Part shown: one piece after another, positions 53,603 to 61,895 of the stretch
How positions within the stretch are numbered: the first letter of the stretch is position 1
Layout of the letters: each line of letters starts with the position of its first letter
Source of the DNA: an uncultured Cohaesibacter sp.
Lineage (GTDB): Bacteria > Pseudomonadota > Alphaproteobacteria > Rhizobiales > Cohaesibacteraceae
Length of the DNA stretch: 64,000 nucleotides
Reading direction: 5' to 3'
NCBI RefSeq assembly: GCF_963676485.1
Contig: NZ_OY781114.1
Coordinates: 1,364,001 to 1,428,000, forward strand
Notes under the pieces: generated by a model
What the model saw: only the letters and a program-made list of their open reading frames with translations
The model's database searches: none
What the model was told of the DNA's origin: nothing
Translations under genes and position numbers: made by a program

Positions 53603-55369
53603 TCAATCGGCAATGACTTCCAGAACCGGATCAAAGATATTCAGCCCGACGCAATCCACCGCACCGAGATCCGTGATGGCATAATCGGGAATGGCGGTGA
53701 TCGAGAGCACGAACATGTTCATGAAAGGCCATGCCAATGCGCAACCGGCATCACGCGCGGCCTGATCAAGGGCCTCTTCCTTTTCGGCCATTTCCTGAGG
53801 CGAAATATCCGACACAATACCACCGATCGGCAGTTCCAGACCAACAACCGGCTCGCCATCGCGCATGAAGACCTGCCCGCCACCCTTGGCAATCACCCAG
53901 TTGATGGCCGCGGCCATGTCCTCGGCGTTGGTTCCGATGCAAACAATATTGTTGTCGTCAGGAGCCGTGGAGGTTGCCATGGCGCCATATTTCAGGCCAA
54001 AGCCGGAGACGAAAGCGACGGGCTTGTTCTCGGTCTTGCCATAACGCTCGACAACACAGACATAAAGCACATCCTGCTCGGTATCGGGCTTGATCTCACC
54101 ATCTATCACGTCGAGCACCACATCGCGGCGATTGCGCACGAAGGGCACATCCAGTGACATATTCATGGACAGTACTTTTACTTTCTTGGCATCAGCCCGC
54201 TTCTTGATGTCGTCGGCTTTTACCGGCGCAACATGCATTGTCTCGGTCAAAAGCGTCGGGCGGTCTGGCCGTTTGACCGGCTCGATCATGCGGTTGCCTT
54301 CCGCGACAAAGCGGCCCTTGGCAATGACCAGCTCGATGGAGAAGCTTTCAGGGCTGTCGATGAGCAGAATGTCGGCCTGACGCCCCGGAGCGATAAGCCC
54401 AACCTTGTGGTCGATCTGGCAGGCGACGGCGCTGTTGATGGTCGCCATCTGTATGGCTGCCATCGGCGACACTCCAGCAGCAATGGCCATGCGCACCATA
54501 TTGTCGACATGACCGCGCTTGAGCACATCGGTTGCCACCACATCGTCGGTGCAGAAGCTGATGCGATGATCCGCCTGTGGCACATATTTTGTGGCCAGCT
54601 GGATATTCTCTTCCAGAAAATGGCTGATGGAGCTTTCGCGGATCAGCATGAACATGCCGTTGCGCATTTTCTCGAGCGCTTCGGAGACTTCGTAGCTTTC
54701 ATGATCAAGGCGAATACCGGCGCTGGCATAGCTGGCCAGCTTGGAACCCTTGCACATGGGGGAGCAGCCAAACACCGGCAGCTTGTGCTGGCGGGCTATT
54801 TCAAGCGCTTCGATGACATCGTCATCTTCTTCCTGAATGAATTCACGAACGGTTTCCCAGATGCCGATGCATTCGGGCCATTCATGGGTGGCGCGATGAT
54901 CATCGGGGCCGAAATAGTGGTTCACCGTAGAGCGAGGCATGGTGTAAGGCGTCTTACAAGGGGCACCCCAATGGATCGTCAGCGGGCTGGCGTTGGCTTC
55001 ATCGAGAAAATGCCGGACACCCTCAAGCCCGGCGACCACGAGAATCTGGTCCAGACCCGAGACAACAGACGTGGTGCCATAGGGGACGACCAGATCGGCA
55101 AAGCTGGATACCGACAATTTCGAGCATTCCACATGCAGGTGACCATCGATCATGCCGGGGGCCAGATAGCGCCCTTCTGCATCATGGATGCGTGTTTGTG
55201 GGCCCTTGCAGTGATCCACATCGCCGATCGCGACGATGTGGTCCTCTTTGATGGCGACTTCTGCGGGGTAAATTTCAGCGGTGGCAACGTTGATCAGTTT
55301 GCCATTGGTGATGACCAGATCGGCCTTGATGTCGCCGTTGCCGGCTCGGATCAATTCTCTAAGGTTCAC
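53603..55369 (-). CDS. Adenine deaminase-family amidohydrolase with altered active site
   Basis: This 588-aa protein keeps the Ade architecture: GMIDGHLHVEC (His77, His79), ASAGIRLDHES, CTDDVVATDV and the C-terminal ITDLGAVDCVGLN domain. Compared with the copy at 47.1 kb it differs at conserved places. DPHEIAN aligns with GLDQILV (residues 105-111, Gln108 for Glu), GHFP with GCSP (Cys202 for His), and MMNFPG with TVREFI. It may therefore use another metal arrangement or substrate, for example a different imine-containing heterocycle, or be inactive. First gene of the row, divergent from AraC. Confidence 0.8.
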   Translation of the reverse strand: MNLRELIRAGNGDIKADLVITNGKLINVATAEIYPAEVAIKEDHIVAIGDVDHCKGPQTRIHDAEGRYLAPGMIDGHLHVECSKLSVSSFADLVVPYGTTSVVSGLDQILVVAGLEGVRHFLDEANASPLTIHWGAPCKTPYTMPRSTVNHYFGPDDHRATHEWPECIGIWETVREFIQEEDDDVIEALEIARQHKLPVFGCSPMCKGSKLASYASAGIRLDHESYEVSEALEKMRNGMFMLIRESSISHFLEENIQLATKYVPQADHRISFCTDDVVATDVLKRGHVDNMVRMAIAAGVSPMAAIQMATINSAVACQIDHKVGLIAPGRQADILLIDSPESFSIELVIAKGRFVAEGNRMIEPVKRPDRPTLLTETMHVAPVKADDIKKRADAKKVKVLSMNMSLDVPFVRNRRDVVLDVIDGEIKPDTEQDVLYVCVVERYGKTENKPVAFVSGFGLKYGAMATSTAPDDNNIVCIGTNAEDMAAAINWVIAKGGGQVFMRDGEPVVGLELPIGGIVSDISPQEMAEKEEALDQAARDAGCALAWPFMNMFVLSITAIPDYAITDLGAVDCVGLNIFDPVLEVIAD

Positions 55370-55470
55370 TTACCTGCTCTCCTGTTTGCCCTTTAGATAT
55401 TGGCAACAACGCAAAGAGCTCAATAGAAATTACGTATCTGAAGCTTTGAAAAAATATCTGAAATGAATAT

Positions 55471-55485
55471 TGTTATTTTATAACA
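55471..55485. promoter_or_regulatory. Palindrome between the deaminase row and AraC gene
   Basis: TGTTAT-TTT-ATAACA is a 15-bp palindrome (6-bp arms) in an AT-rich divergent region. It could be an operator for the deaminase/transporter genes. Confidence 0.4.
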
Positions 55486-55569
55486 CCATCCGTATGATTG
55501 ATTATCTGCTTAGTTTTCGGGCAAAATATCAATTTTTCAGCATTCCTACGCAACATGGTAAAAATAGAC

Positions 55570-56406
55570 ATGCCCAAAATGAACACGCCGGAGCGAAAGC
55601 CATCTGTTGCGGAGCTGGTCGGAGGCAACGCCCGCTTCGCCTTTGGCGAAACGGCCTATCAGGCAGGCGAGATTTTCGGCCCCTTGAAAGGCTACCAGCT
55701 TGAAGCGATATATCTGCGGGTTGGGCAGGTGGAGGTGCATTGCGATGACGAAGTCTTCTTGATGACGGCTCCGCAAGTGGCGCTGGTCGCCTCGGAAAGA
55801 CGATTGGAATATCGCTATGGTCCAGCCAATCTGAGCAATGTTATCTGGTGCCAATATCTTTCCCAAAAACTTGATAGCCGCACCTTTTCCTACCTCTCCC
55901 GCGGGTCCGGGCCTATAGATGTCTCCCCTGCCTCCGTTTCGCTGTTGAAGATTGGAGCCGACCTGCCCACGGAACTTCACACTGACATGGAGGATTTCTG
56001 TTCGGCACTGGGCATCGCAGTGATGGAAAATCTTATGGTGCAGCGGCAAGCCCTTGAGTCCGTTGGCAAGATTCCACCGCAGGTGCAGTCGGTACGCCGC
56101 TATATCGAGGATCATATGGGCTCGCCCATCACGATGAAGCAGCTGGCCGAGCTGTCCGGGCTCTCGCCCCAGCATCTCAACCGGCTATATCAGGCCGCTT
56201 TTGATGAAAACCCGCTCGATTACCTGTGGCGATTGCGCGTGCGGCGCGGCGCCTATCTGCTCAGTCACACGGGCAAACAGATCAGCCAGATTGCTTATGA
56301 AGTGGGGTTCAAGACCCCCAATCACTTTTCGCGCCAGATCAAGGAAGCCTACGGTCTGTCACCACGCAAGCTGCGCACCGATAGCTGGACCCGCCGCCCA
56401 AGTTAG
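55570..56406 (+). CDS. AraC-family transcriptional regulator
   Basis: This 278-aa protein (from the ATG at 55570) has an N-terminal cupin-like sensor and a C-terminal double HTH: MKQLAELSGLSPQHLNRLYQ and ISQIAYEVGFKTPNHFSRQIKE with SPRKLR. The frame is open from 55498, with ATGs at 55498, 55555 and 55570; none has a strong ribosome-binding site, so the start is uncertain. It is divergent from the deaminase/nucleoside transporter row and probably activates it in response to a purine-like ligand. Confidence 0.83.
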   Translation: MPKMNTPERKPSVAELVGGNARFAFGETAYQAGEIFGPLKGYQLEAIYLRVGQVEVHCDDEVFLMTAPQVALVASERRLEYRYGPANLSNVIWCQYLSQKLDSRTFSYLSRGSGPIDVSPASVSLLKIGADLPTELHTDMEDFCSALGIAVMENLMVQRQALESVGKIPPQVQSVRRYIEDHMGSPITMKQLAELSGLSPQHLNRLYQAAFDENPLDYLWRLRVRRGAYLLSHTGKQISQIAYEVGFKTPNHFSRQIKEAYGLSPRKLRTDSWTRRPS

Positions 56407-56440
56407 ATGCCGATGATCACCATCGAAAATGGATAGATAA

Positions 56441-56465
56441 GAAAAGAGGCGAACAAAGCCGCCTC
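56441..56465 (-). terminator. Terminator of the arsenic-type operon
   Basis: GAGGCG and CGCCTC pair around an 8-nt loop; on the minus strand TCTTTTC follows. Confidence 0.5.
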
Positions 56466-56497
56466 CTTCTCTCATGCTCACCAGCCCCACTCTGGGG

Positions 56498-56734
56498 TCA
56501 ATCCTTCAGCCACCCGGCCAATTTGGCTTCATCGGGCAGGCCGCCCGTATGCACCAGCTTTCCATCCACGGCGATTCCTGGCGTGGACATGACGCCAGCC
56601 ATGGCTATGGCCTTGGGATCGGTCACCTTCTCGACGTCAGCTTCGATGCCAAGTTTGCTGGCAGCATCCCGCATCATCTGAGCGGTTGTCTCGCAGCGCT
56701 TGCAGCCGGGGCCATAAACCTTAACCTGTTTCAT
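56498..56734 (-). CDS. Small thioredoxin-like protein (TM0996/MTH895 type)
   Basis: This 78-aa redox protein has the active-site CKRC in VYGPGCKRCE and the cis-Pro loop MSTPGIAVDGKL. These minimal thioredoxin/glutaredoxin-like proteins are regularly encoded with the COG0701-type permease and ArsR, as here (24 nt behind the permease). It probably supplies electrons or handles thiol-bound metalloid for the export system. Confidence 0.88.
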   Translation of the reverse strand: MKQVKVYGPGCKRCETTAQMMRDAASKLGIEADVEKVTDPKAIAMAGVMSTPGIAVDGKLVHTGGLPDEAKLAGWLKD

Positions 56735-56758
56735 ATCAGTATCTTCCTTCCTTGATAT

Positions 56759-57844
56759 TCAGAAAATCGCATTGAACAGGAAGCCAACGGCGAGAATGCC
56801 GCTGCTTACCACTGCGATAAATACGGCGATCAGGCGCAAGGTCAGCACCTGTCGCAAAATCAGCATTTCGGGCAGAGAGAGCGCGATGACACTCATCATG
56901 AAAGCCAGCACGGTGCCCAGCGCAGCCCCCTTGCCCAGCAGGGCTTCGACAATGGGAATCACGCCCGCTGCGTTTGTATAGAGCGGCACGCCCATGACAA
57001 CGGCAGCCGGAACAGACCACCAGGCATCGGCCCCCATGATATCGACCATCATATCCTCGGGCACATAGCCATGGATAAGCGCGCCCAAGGCAATACCGAT
57101 GATGATCCAGATCCAGACTTTGGAGAGAATATCCCTAACCGCCTCATAGCCAAGCTTGTAGCGATCATAAAGGGTCAGCTTTTCCGCTTCGATAGCGTTT
57201 GGCGCATTGGCACCGGAATGGATCTCCTGCACCCAATCCTGCAACCAGCCTTCCAACTTGAGCTTTCCGATTACCCAACCAGCAAGAATGGCCACTCCGA
57301 GCCCGAAAAACAGGTAAGTCAGTGCCACATTCCAGCCGACAAGACCGACCAACAGAATGAGGGCCACCTCATTGACCATCGGCGCTGCAATCAGAAAGGA
57401 AAAAGTCACACCAAGCGGTACGCCTGCAGACACGAAGCCGATAAAGAGCGGAACCGCCGAGCAAGAGCAGAAGGGCGTCAGGATGCCAAGGCAAGCAGAC
57501 ATGACATTGCCCACCCCTTCACGCTTGCCTGAAAGAAGGGCACGCGTCTTCTCGGGGCTAAACCATGAGCGCACCACGCCCATGGCAAAAACGATGAGCG
57601 TCAGCAGCATCAAGACTTTGGGCACATCATAAAAGAAGAAAGCAATGGCTTCGCCAGTGTGACTATGGCGGTCAAAGGGAAAGAGCGCTGTCACGGCTTC
57701 GGAAAACGGGATGAGCTGGCTATAGATCCCCCACCAGATCGCCACGCCAATCACCGTCGCCACGAGCAAAATCACGGGGCCCGGTTTGCCGGTGCCCTTC
57801 AGCCATGTTCCGTTTTCGCCCACTGTAGAACCATTGTCTAGCAT
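56759..57844 (-). CDS. COG0701-type permease (ArsP-like)
   Basis: This 361-aa protein has eight to ten membrane segments. The conserved loop is GILTPFCSCSAVPLFIGFVSAGVP, whose Cys-Ser-Cys motif is typical of this family and may bind a soft metalloid. The second repeat GVPLYTNAAGVIPIVEALL is also present. Members include ArsP, which exports trivalent organoarsenicals. The ATG overlaps the ArsR stop by 7 nt. Substrate inferred from the ArsR/ArsC context. Confidence 0.82.
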   Translation of the reverse strand: MLDNGSTVGENGTWLKGTGKPGPVILLVATVIGVAIWWGIYSQLIPFSEAVTALFPFDRHSHTGEAIAFFFYDVPKVLMLLTLIVFAMGVVRSWFSPEKTRALLSGKREGVGNVMSACLGILTPFCSCSAVPLFIGFVSAGVPLGVTFSFLIAAPMVNEVALILLVGLVGWNVALTYLFFGLGVAILAGWVIGKLKLEGWLQDWVQEIHSGANAPNAIEAEKLTLYDRYKLGYEAVRDILSKVWIWIIIGIALGALIHGYVPEDMMVDIMGADAWWSVPAAVVMGVPLYTNAAGVIPIVEALLGKGAALGTVLAFMMSVIALSLPEMLILRQVLTLRLIAVFIAVVSSGILAVGFLFNAIF

Positions 57845-58203
57845 GCCCGTTTCTCGCCCCCATCATAGCGCACCGGAGGCCGTACAACCGCAGTCAACCG
57901 TTCACAATCTTTTGCATATTGCGCATCCTGTTGGATCCCCTCGACTGCGGCTGCCAGAGCCTGCTTGCTCCAGCTTGGCAGAGTATCGGCCAGCGAATAG
58001 AGCACCCATTGCGCCTCGCGCCGGCTCGTCAGCAAATTGGCTTCGCTCAGCACCTTGCAGTGGCGCGAAATCTTGGGTTGGGGCAATTGCAGCGCACCGA
58101 CCAGCTCGCACACGCAAAGCTCGGTCTCTTTTGCGATAAGCGCCAATATCCGCAAACGGATCGGGTCTGACAGGGCGCTGAAAATGTTTGTGAGATTTTC
58201 CAT
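57838..58203 (-). CDS. arsR: ArsR-family metalloregulator
   Basis: This 121-aa winged-helix repressor has LSDPIRLRILALI, the metal-site motif ELCVCELV in the alpha-3 region, and QPKISRHCKVLSEANLL as recognition helix. The CVC pair is the classical As(III)/Sb(III) site. The C-terminal tail (CERLTAVVRP, ending KRAC) has more Cys. It is divergent from arsC and first gene of the permease operon, autoregulated in all likelihood through the palindromes at 58224-58265. Confidence 0.9.
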   Translation of the reverse strand: MENLTNIFSALSDPIRLRILALIAKETELCVCELVGALQLPQPKISRHCKVLSEANLLTSRREAQWVLYSLADTLPSWSKQALAAAVEGIQQDAQYAKDCERLTAVVRPPVRYDGGEKRAC

Positions 58204-58223
58204 GCCTGCTTATATACACCTGA

Positions 58224-58265
58224 TCGAATATTCGAGTCAATGCATATGCGTCAAAACGCATTGAC
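58224..58265. promoter_or_regulatory. ArsR operator candidates in the arsR-arsC divergent region
   Basis: TCGAATATTCGA (58224-58235) is a perfect 12-bp palindrome. Next to it, GTCAATGC (58236-58243) and GCATTGAC (58258-58265) form an 8-bp inverted repeat enclosing ATGCGT-CAAA-ACGCAT (58246-58261). The first is the best fit to an ArsR dimer site. Confidence 0.6.
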
Positions 58266-58380
58266 AGCCTGTCTCTTTTCGACTATTCAAGATTTCTTGA
58301 TATATAACAATTATAAATTCGGGCCTGTTCCTGAAACCAGTAGATCAGAAACCAGCCCCAACGAACGCAAGGATCCGCGC

Positions 58381-58890
58381 ATGACACACTCCTCCTACAA
58401 TGTCCTCTTCTTGTGCACGGGCAATTCCGCCAGATCCATTCTGGCCGAAGCAATTCTGAACCGGATCAGCCAAGGCCGTTTCAAGGCCTATTCTGCCGGG
58501 TCAAACCCCACCGGAACCGTTAATCCCAATGCCCTCTCGCTGCTCAAGAGATTGAATTACGACACGGATTTTGCTGCATCCAAAAGCTGGGATCTTTTCG
58601 CCAAGCAGGATGCCCCGAAACTCGATTTTGTTTTTACCGTTTGTGATAATGCCGCAGGAGAAACCTGCCCCGTTTGGCCGGGCCAGCCGATGACCGCGCA
58701 TTGGGGGATACCAGACCCGGCCGCAGCCCGCGGATCAGACAGCGAAATTGCGCTTGCCTTCTCGGATGCCTATCGCATGCTCAATGCCAGAATCTCCATA
58801 TTTGCCTCCCTCCCCATTGCCAGCATCGATCGCTTGGCGCTTCAGAACAGGCTTGATGCGATCGGTCAAAGCAAAGCGCAAGCGGACTAA
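58381..58890 (+). CDS. arsC: Arsenate reductase ArsC (LMW phosphatase type)
   Basis: This 169-aa protein has the low-molecular-weight phosphatase P-loop CTGNSARS near residue 12. The redox Cys pair lies in TVCDNAAGETCPVWPG around residues 81-90, and the acid region WGIPDPA follows. It reduces As(V) to As(III) with thioredoxin or a related donor. AAGGA lies before the ATG at 58381; the frame extends upstream but without family sequence. It is divergent from arsR, so resistance is split into two transcripts. Confidence 0.9.
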   Translation: MTHSSYNVLFLCTGNSARSILAEAILNRISQGRFKAYSAGSNPTGTVNPNALSLLKRLNYDTDFAASKSWDLFAKQDAPKLDFVFTVCDNAAGETCPVWPGQPMTAHWGIPDPAAARGSDSEIALAFSDAYRMLNARISIFASLPIASIDRLALQNRLDAIGQSKAQAD

Positions 58891-59305
58891 GGCCTTTGGG
58901 TGCAAATGGCTTGCTCCATGCCTTCCAAGATCGGCGGCATCGTATGCTTTGAGATATGGCTTTCCATCCGGGTGGCCATGTCGATTACCGCCTGCATTGT
59001 CCCGTATAACGGGTTCCTAAACAGGTTTTCAACCGTCTTTTTTACGAAAAATCCACCTTCCAGAGCGCCACAGGAATCCTGTATCAGCATAAACTGGTAC
59101 AGGATTTTCTCATTTTCAATTCCTTGACTGAATTCAAGGCGCTGCCCTGTTGCGCAGAAATTTGCGCAGAGCCATCAAGCGCTCAAATGAGATCCCGCAT
59201 GCGGTTTTGACGGTCCCATTTTGGGTTGTAACAACCGGCCACAAAGCTTTTGGTCCTCTAAAAGTCACCTTGACAATATTTCGACTATGATGCAATTCTG
59301 ACCTT
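58891..59305. other. Intergenic region between arsC and the LacI gene
   Basis: Over 400 bp contain no gene I can support. A 67-codon minus-strand frame ending at 58887 has no recognisable domain. The right end contains the LacI promoter region. Confidence 0.4.
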
Positions 59306-59343
59306 GCGCAAACGGTAAACCAACAATGAGCAAACGTTATCTC
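59306..59343. promoter_or_regulatory. LacI-type operators before the lacI-family gene
   Basis: GAGCAAACGTTATCTC (59328-59343) is a LacI/PurR-type palindrome around a central CG, matching its own reverse complement at 6 of 8 half-site positions. A related sequence, GCGCAAACGGTAAACC (59306-59321), lies exactly 22 bp upstream. The first is nearly identical to the site at 60491. Confidence 0.7.
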
Positions 59344-59378
59344 ATCGTTATTTTGCGCTTTACGGAAAGAAGGACGCC

Positions 59379-60428
59379 GTGGCCACAGAAACAAATACCA
59401 GACCTGGAATCGCTATCCAGCGTGCGACAATCCGTGATGTCGCTGCCAGAGCTGGCGTGAGTGTAACCACCGCATCTCGCGCCCTTAATGGCACAGGCAG
59501 AATGTCCGAAGAAACCCGTTTGCGCGTGCAGCAGGTCGCAAAGGATCTGGACTATCGGCCAAACAGCATGGCGCGTGGGCTCGTACAGCAGCGCTCCTTC
59601 ACGCTGGGCCTTTTGACAGACGATACCTATGGACGGTTTACCCTGCCAGTTGCGGCGGGCCTGTCCTCCGCCATGACAGACCGTGGCGTATCGGTTTTTC
59701 TCAGTGCTGGCGAAAAAGACCCAAAACGTATGCAGCTCAACCTGCGCGCCATGGAAGAAAAGCGGGTCGATGGGTTGGTGATTACCGGCAAGCGCATTGA
59801 CCGCTGCCTGCCAGTGGATGTTTCCAGACTGGGCATGCCCGTTGTCTATGTCTATTCGGAATGCCCCGATGGCGAGATCGGCTTTGTGCCCGATGACTTC
59901 AACGCAGCCAAAATGGCGACCGAGCATCTGATCAAACTGGGGCGCCGCAAAATCGCACATATCACAGGCATGTCCTCTTTCAGGGCCGCTCACCTGCGTG
60001 AGGCTGGCTGGCGCACTGCGCTGGAAGAGCATGGCCTTGCGCCATTCGGCACGGCGCAGTTTGACAATTGGACCGAGACCCATGGGTATGCGGCCGCTTT
60101 CAGGCTTTTTGAAACCGCAAAAGACAGGCCCGACGCCATTTTCTGCGGCAACGACCAGATTGCCAGAGGTGTCGTGGATGCCTTTGCGCTTATGGGGATC
60201 AAAGTTCCCGATGATATTGCCATTGTCGGCTTCGACAATTGGGAAGTTTTTGCCAACGCAACCCGCCCGCCGCTGACAACAGTGGATATGGGGCTTACCT
60301 GCCTTGGCAAAAGTGCAGGATTGGCACTGCTGGACATGATCGAAGGCAAGCCGATTGACGCTGGCTTACGGCAAATGCCCTGTCGTCTCGTCGTGCGGGA
60401 ATCCTGCGGAGGAGAAGCGTCCGAATAA
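59379..60428 (+). CDS. LacI-family transcriptional regulator
   Basis: This 349-aa protein starts with GTG behind AAGGA. The N-terminal LacI HTH is ATIRDVAARAGVSVTTASRAL, with the hinge YRPNSMARGLVQQ. The periplasmic-binding-like sensor has GLVITGKRID, GRRKIAHITG, DAIFCGNDQIARGV and DDIAIVGFDNWE. It probably represses itself and the sugar ABC operon downstream through the shared operators. The closest neighbours suggest a plant- or algal-sugar ligand. Confidence 0.9.
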   Translation: MATETNTRPGIAIQRATIRDVAARAGVSVTTASRALNGTGRMSEETRLRVQQVAKDLDYRPNSMARGLVQQRSFTLGLLTDDTYGRFTLPVAAGLSSAMTDRGVSVFLSAGEKDPKRMQLNLRAMEEKRVDGLVITGKRIDRCLPVDVSRLGMPVVYVYSECPDGEIGFVPDDFNAAKMATEHLIKLGRRKIAHITGMSSFRAAHLREAGWRTALEEHGLAPFGTAQFDNWTETHGYAAAFRLFETAKDRPDAIFCGNDQIARGVVDAFALMGIKVPDDIAIVGFDNWEVFANATRPPLTTVDMGLTCLGKSAGLALLDMIEGKPIDAGLRQMPCRLVVRESCGGEASE

Positions 60429-60490
60429 GTGGACGAAAAGCCCTTTTTATATGACGAAACCATGTTTTAAGGGAGGAAGACGCACATTTT

Positions 60491-60506
60491 GCGCAAACGT
60501 TGTCTC
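60491..60506. promoter_or_regulatory. LacI operator before the sugar ABC operon
   Basis: GCGCAAACGTTGTCTC differs from the site at 59328 in only two positions. It lies 46 bp before the start of the binding-protein gene. Confidence 0.7.
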
Positions 60507-60551
60507 ATGGGTGCAAGGACTGTTTGAGACAACCATAGAGGAGGATTTGAA

Positions 60552-61805
60552 GTGACTATTAAAGCATTGCTTAGCGGTGTTGCCATAGCAGCAATCGCGC
60601 TACCCGGACTGGCGCAAGCCGAGACATTTTCGCTCTGGGTTCGCTCGGACGGCTCCGAGTTCATGCCCAAGCTGGTTGAAGCTTTCAACGCCAAGGGCGA
60701 AGACAAGGCTGAATTGCAAATCGTGCCGGTCAATGAGCTGGTACAGAAATATGCCATCGCTGCAGCGGGGGGATCGCAACCCGATGCCCTTTCTCTCGAC
60801 TTGATTTTTACGCCCTCTTTCGCCCAGGCCGGACAGCTCAAGGACATGACTGCGTTTGCCAAGTCCCTGCCCTATTATGACAGTCTGTCCCACGCTCACC
60901 TGAGCGTTGGCACCTATGACGGTAAAATCTATGGCATGCCTTTCTCGGCGGACGCTTCCGTTCTGGTCTGGAACAAGGATCTTTACAAGAAAGCCGGTCT
61001 TGACCCTGAAAAGGCTCCGGCCAATTGGGACGATATCCGCAAGGCAGCCGAAGCCATTGGCGCGCTGGACGACGATACTTATGGCTTCTATTTCTCCGGC
61101 AACTGCGGCGGCTGCAACATCTTCACCTTCACACCGCTGATCTGGGCATCAGGCGGCAACCTGTTTGAAGACGAAGGCGCTAAAGCCACCGTCAAGACGC
61201 CACAGATGAAAGACGCGCTCGAATTCTATCGCGGCATGGCCAAGGACGGTCTCGTCCCTGCCGGTTCACAGACGGATTCCGGCTCCAACTTCTTTGCAGC
61301 CTTTGCCGGTGGCAATATCGGACTCACCCCGTCAGGCTCCTTTGCCATCGGAGCGCTGAACAACCAGTATCCGGATCTGGATTACGGGGTTACCTATCTA
61401 CCGGGCAAGGATGGCAACTGGTCTTCCTTTGCCGGTGGCGACAATATCGTGGTTTCGGCCAAAACGGATGACGACAAGATGCCAGCCATCGAGGCCTTCA
61501 TCAAATTTGCCTATTCGACTGAAGGGCAGACCATTCTGGCCAAGAATGGCTCGCTGCCTGTGCGTGCCGATGTTGCCGAAGCGGCTCTTGAAGGGCTCGA
61601 CAGCCGCTATCTGATTGCCGCCAAGGCCATGGACAAGGGCCGGACGCCCTACACGCCAGTCTTCAATGATCTCATCAACTCGCTGAATGGCCCATGGGTC
61701 AACATGCTCAACAAGGCCTTCTTTGCCGATAGTTCAGAAGAGGTTGATGAGGCGATGGATGAAGCACAGGAAGAGATGCAGTCCATTATCGATTCTTCCC
61801 GGTAG
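60552..61805 (+). CDS. Sugar ABC transporter solute-binding protein
   Basis: This 417-aa exported protein (family 1 extracellular solute-binding) has a signal peptide (LLSGVAIAAIALPGLAQAE). Type features are KYAIAAAGGSQPDALSLDL, YDGKIYGMPFSADASVLVWN and WASGGNLFEDEGAKATV; SFAGGDNIVVSA and AYSTEGQTILAKNGSLPVR come later. An internal CGGC (about residue 190) is present. The start is GTG after GAGGA. It captures an oligosaccharide or sugar for the two permeases downstream; the ATPase must lie beyond the right edge or elsewhere (shared MsmK type). Confidence 0.88.
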   Translation: MTIKALLSGVAIAAIALPGLAQAETFSLWVRSDGSEFMPKLVEAFNAKGEDKAELQIVPVNELVQKYAIAAAGGSQPDALSLDLIFTPSFAQAGQLKDMTAFAKSLPYYDSLSHAHLSVGTYDGKIYGMPFSADASVLVWNKDLYKKAGLDPEKAPANWDDIRKAAEAIGALDDDTYGFYFSGNCGGCNIFTFTPLIWASGGNLFEDEGAKATVKTPQMKDALEFYRGMAKDGLVPAGSQTDSGSNFFAAFAGGNIGLTPSGSFAIGALNNQYPDLDYGVTYLPGKDGNWSSFAGGDNIVVSAKTDDDKMPAIEAFIKFAYSTEGQTILAKNGSLPVRADVAEAALEGLDSRYLIAAKAMDKGRTPYTPVFNDLINSLNGPWVNMLNKAFFADSSEEVDEAMDEAQEEMQSIIDSSR

Positions 61806-61895
61806 ATCCTCCAAAAATCTGCCTAGCAAGAGCCGTCGACTGGACCATTTCCAGTCGGCGGTGCCCCTCGCATTCCTGCTTCAAAGGATCACACC

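Noticed and set aside
54233-55396. 387-codon plus-strand frame opposite the second deaminase gene
   Set aside because: Antisense to a full-length amidohydrolase family gene; His/Gly-rich translation without recognisable features.
58887-59090. 67-codon minus-strand frame after arsC
   Set aside because: No similarity recognised, and it overlaps the arsC stop; kept only as part of an unassigned gap.
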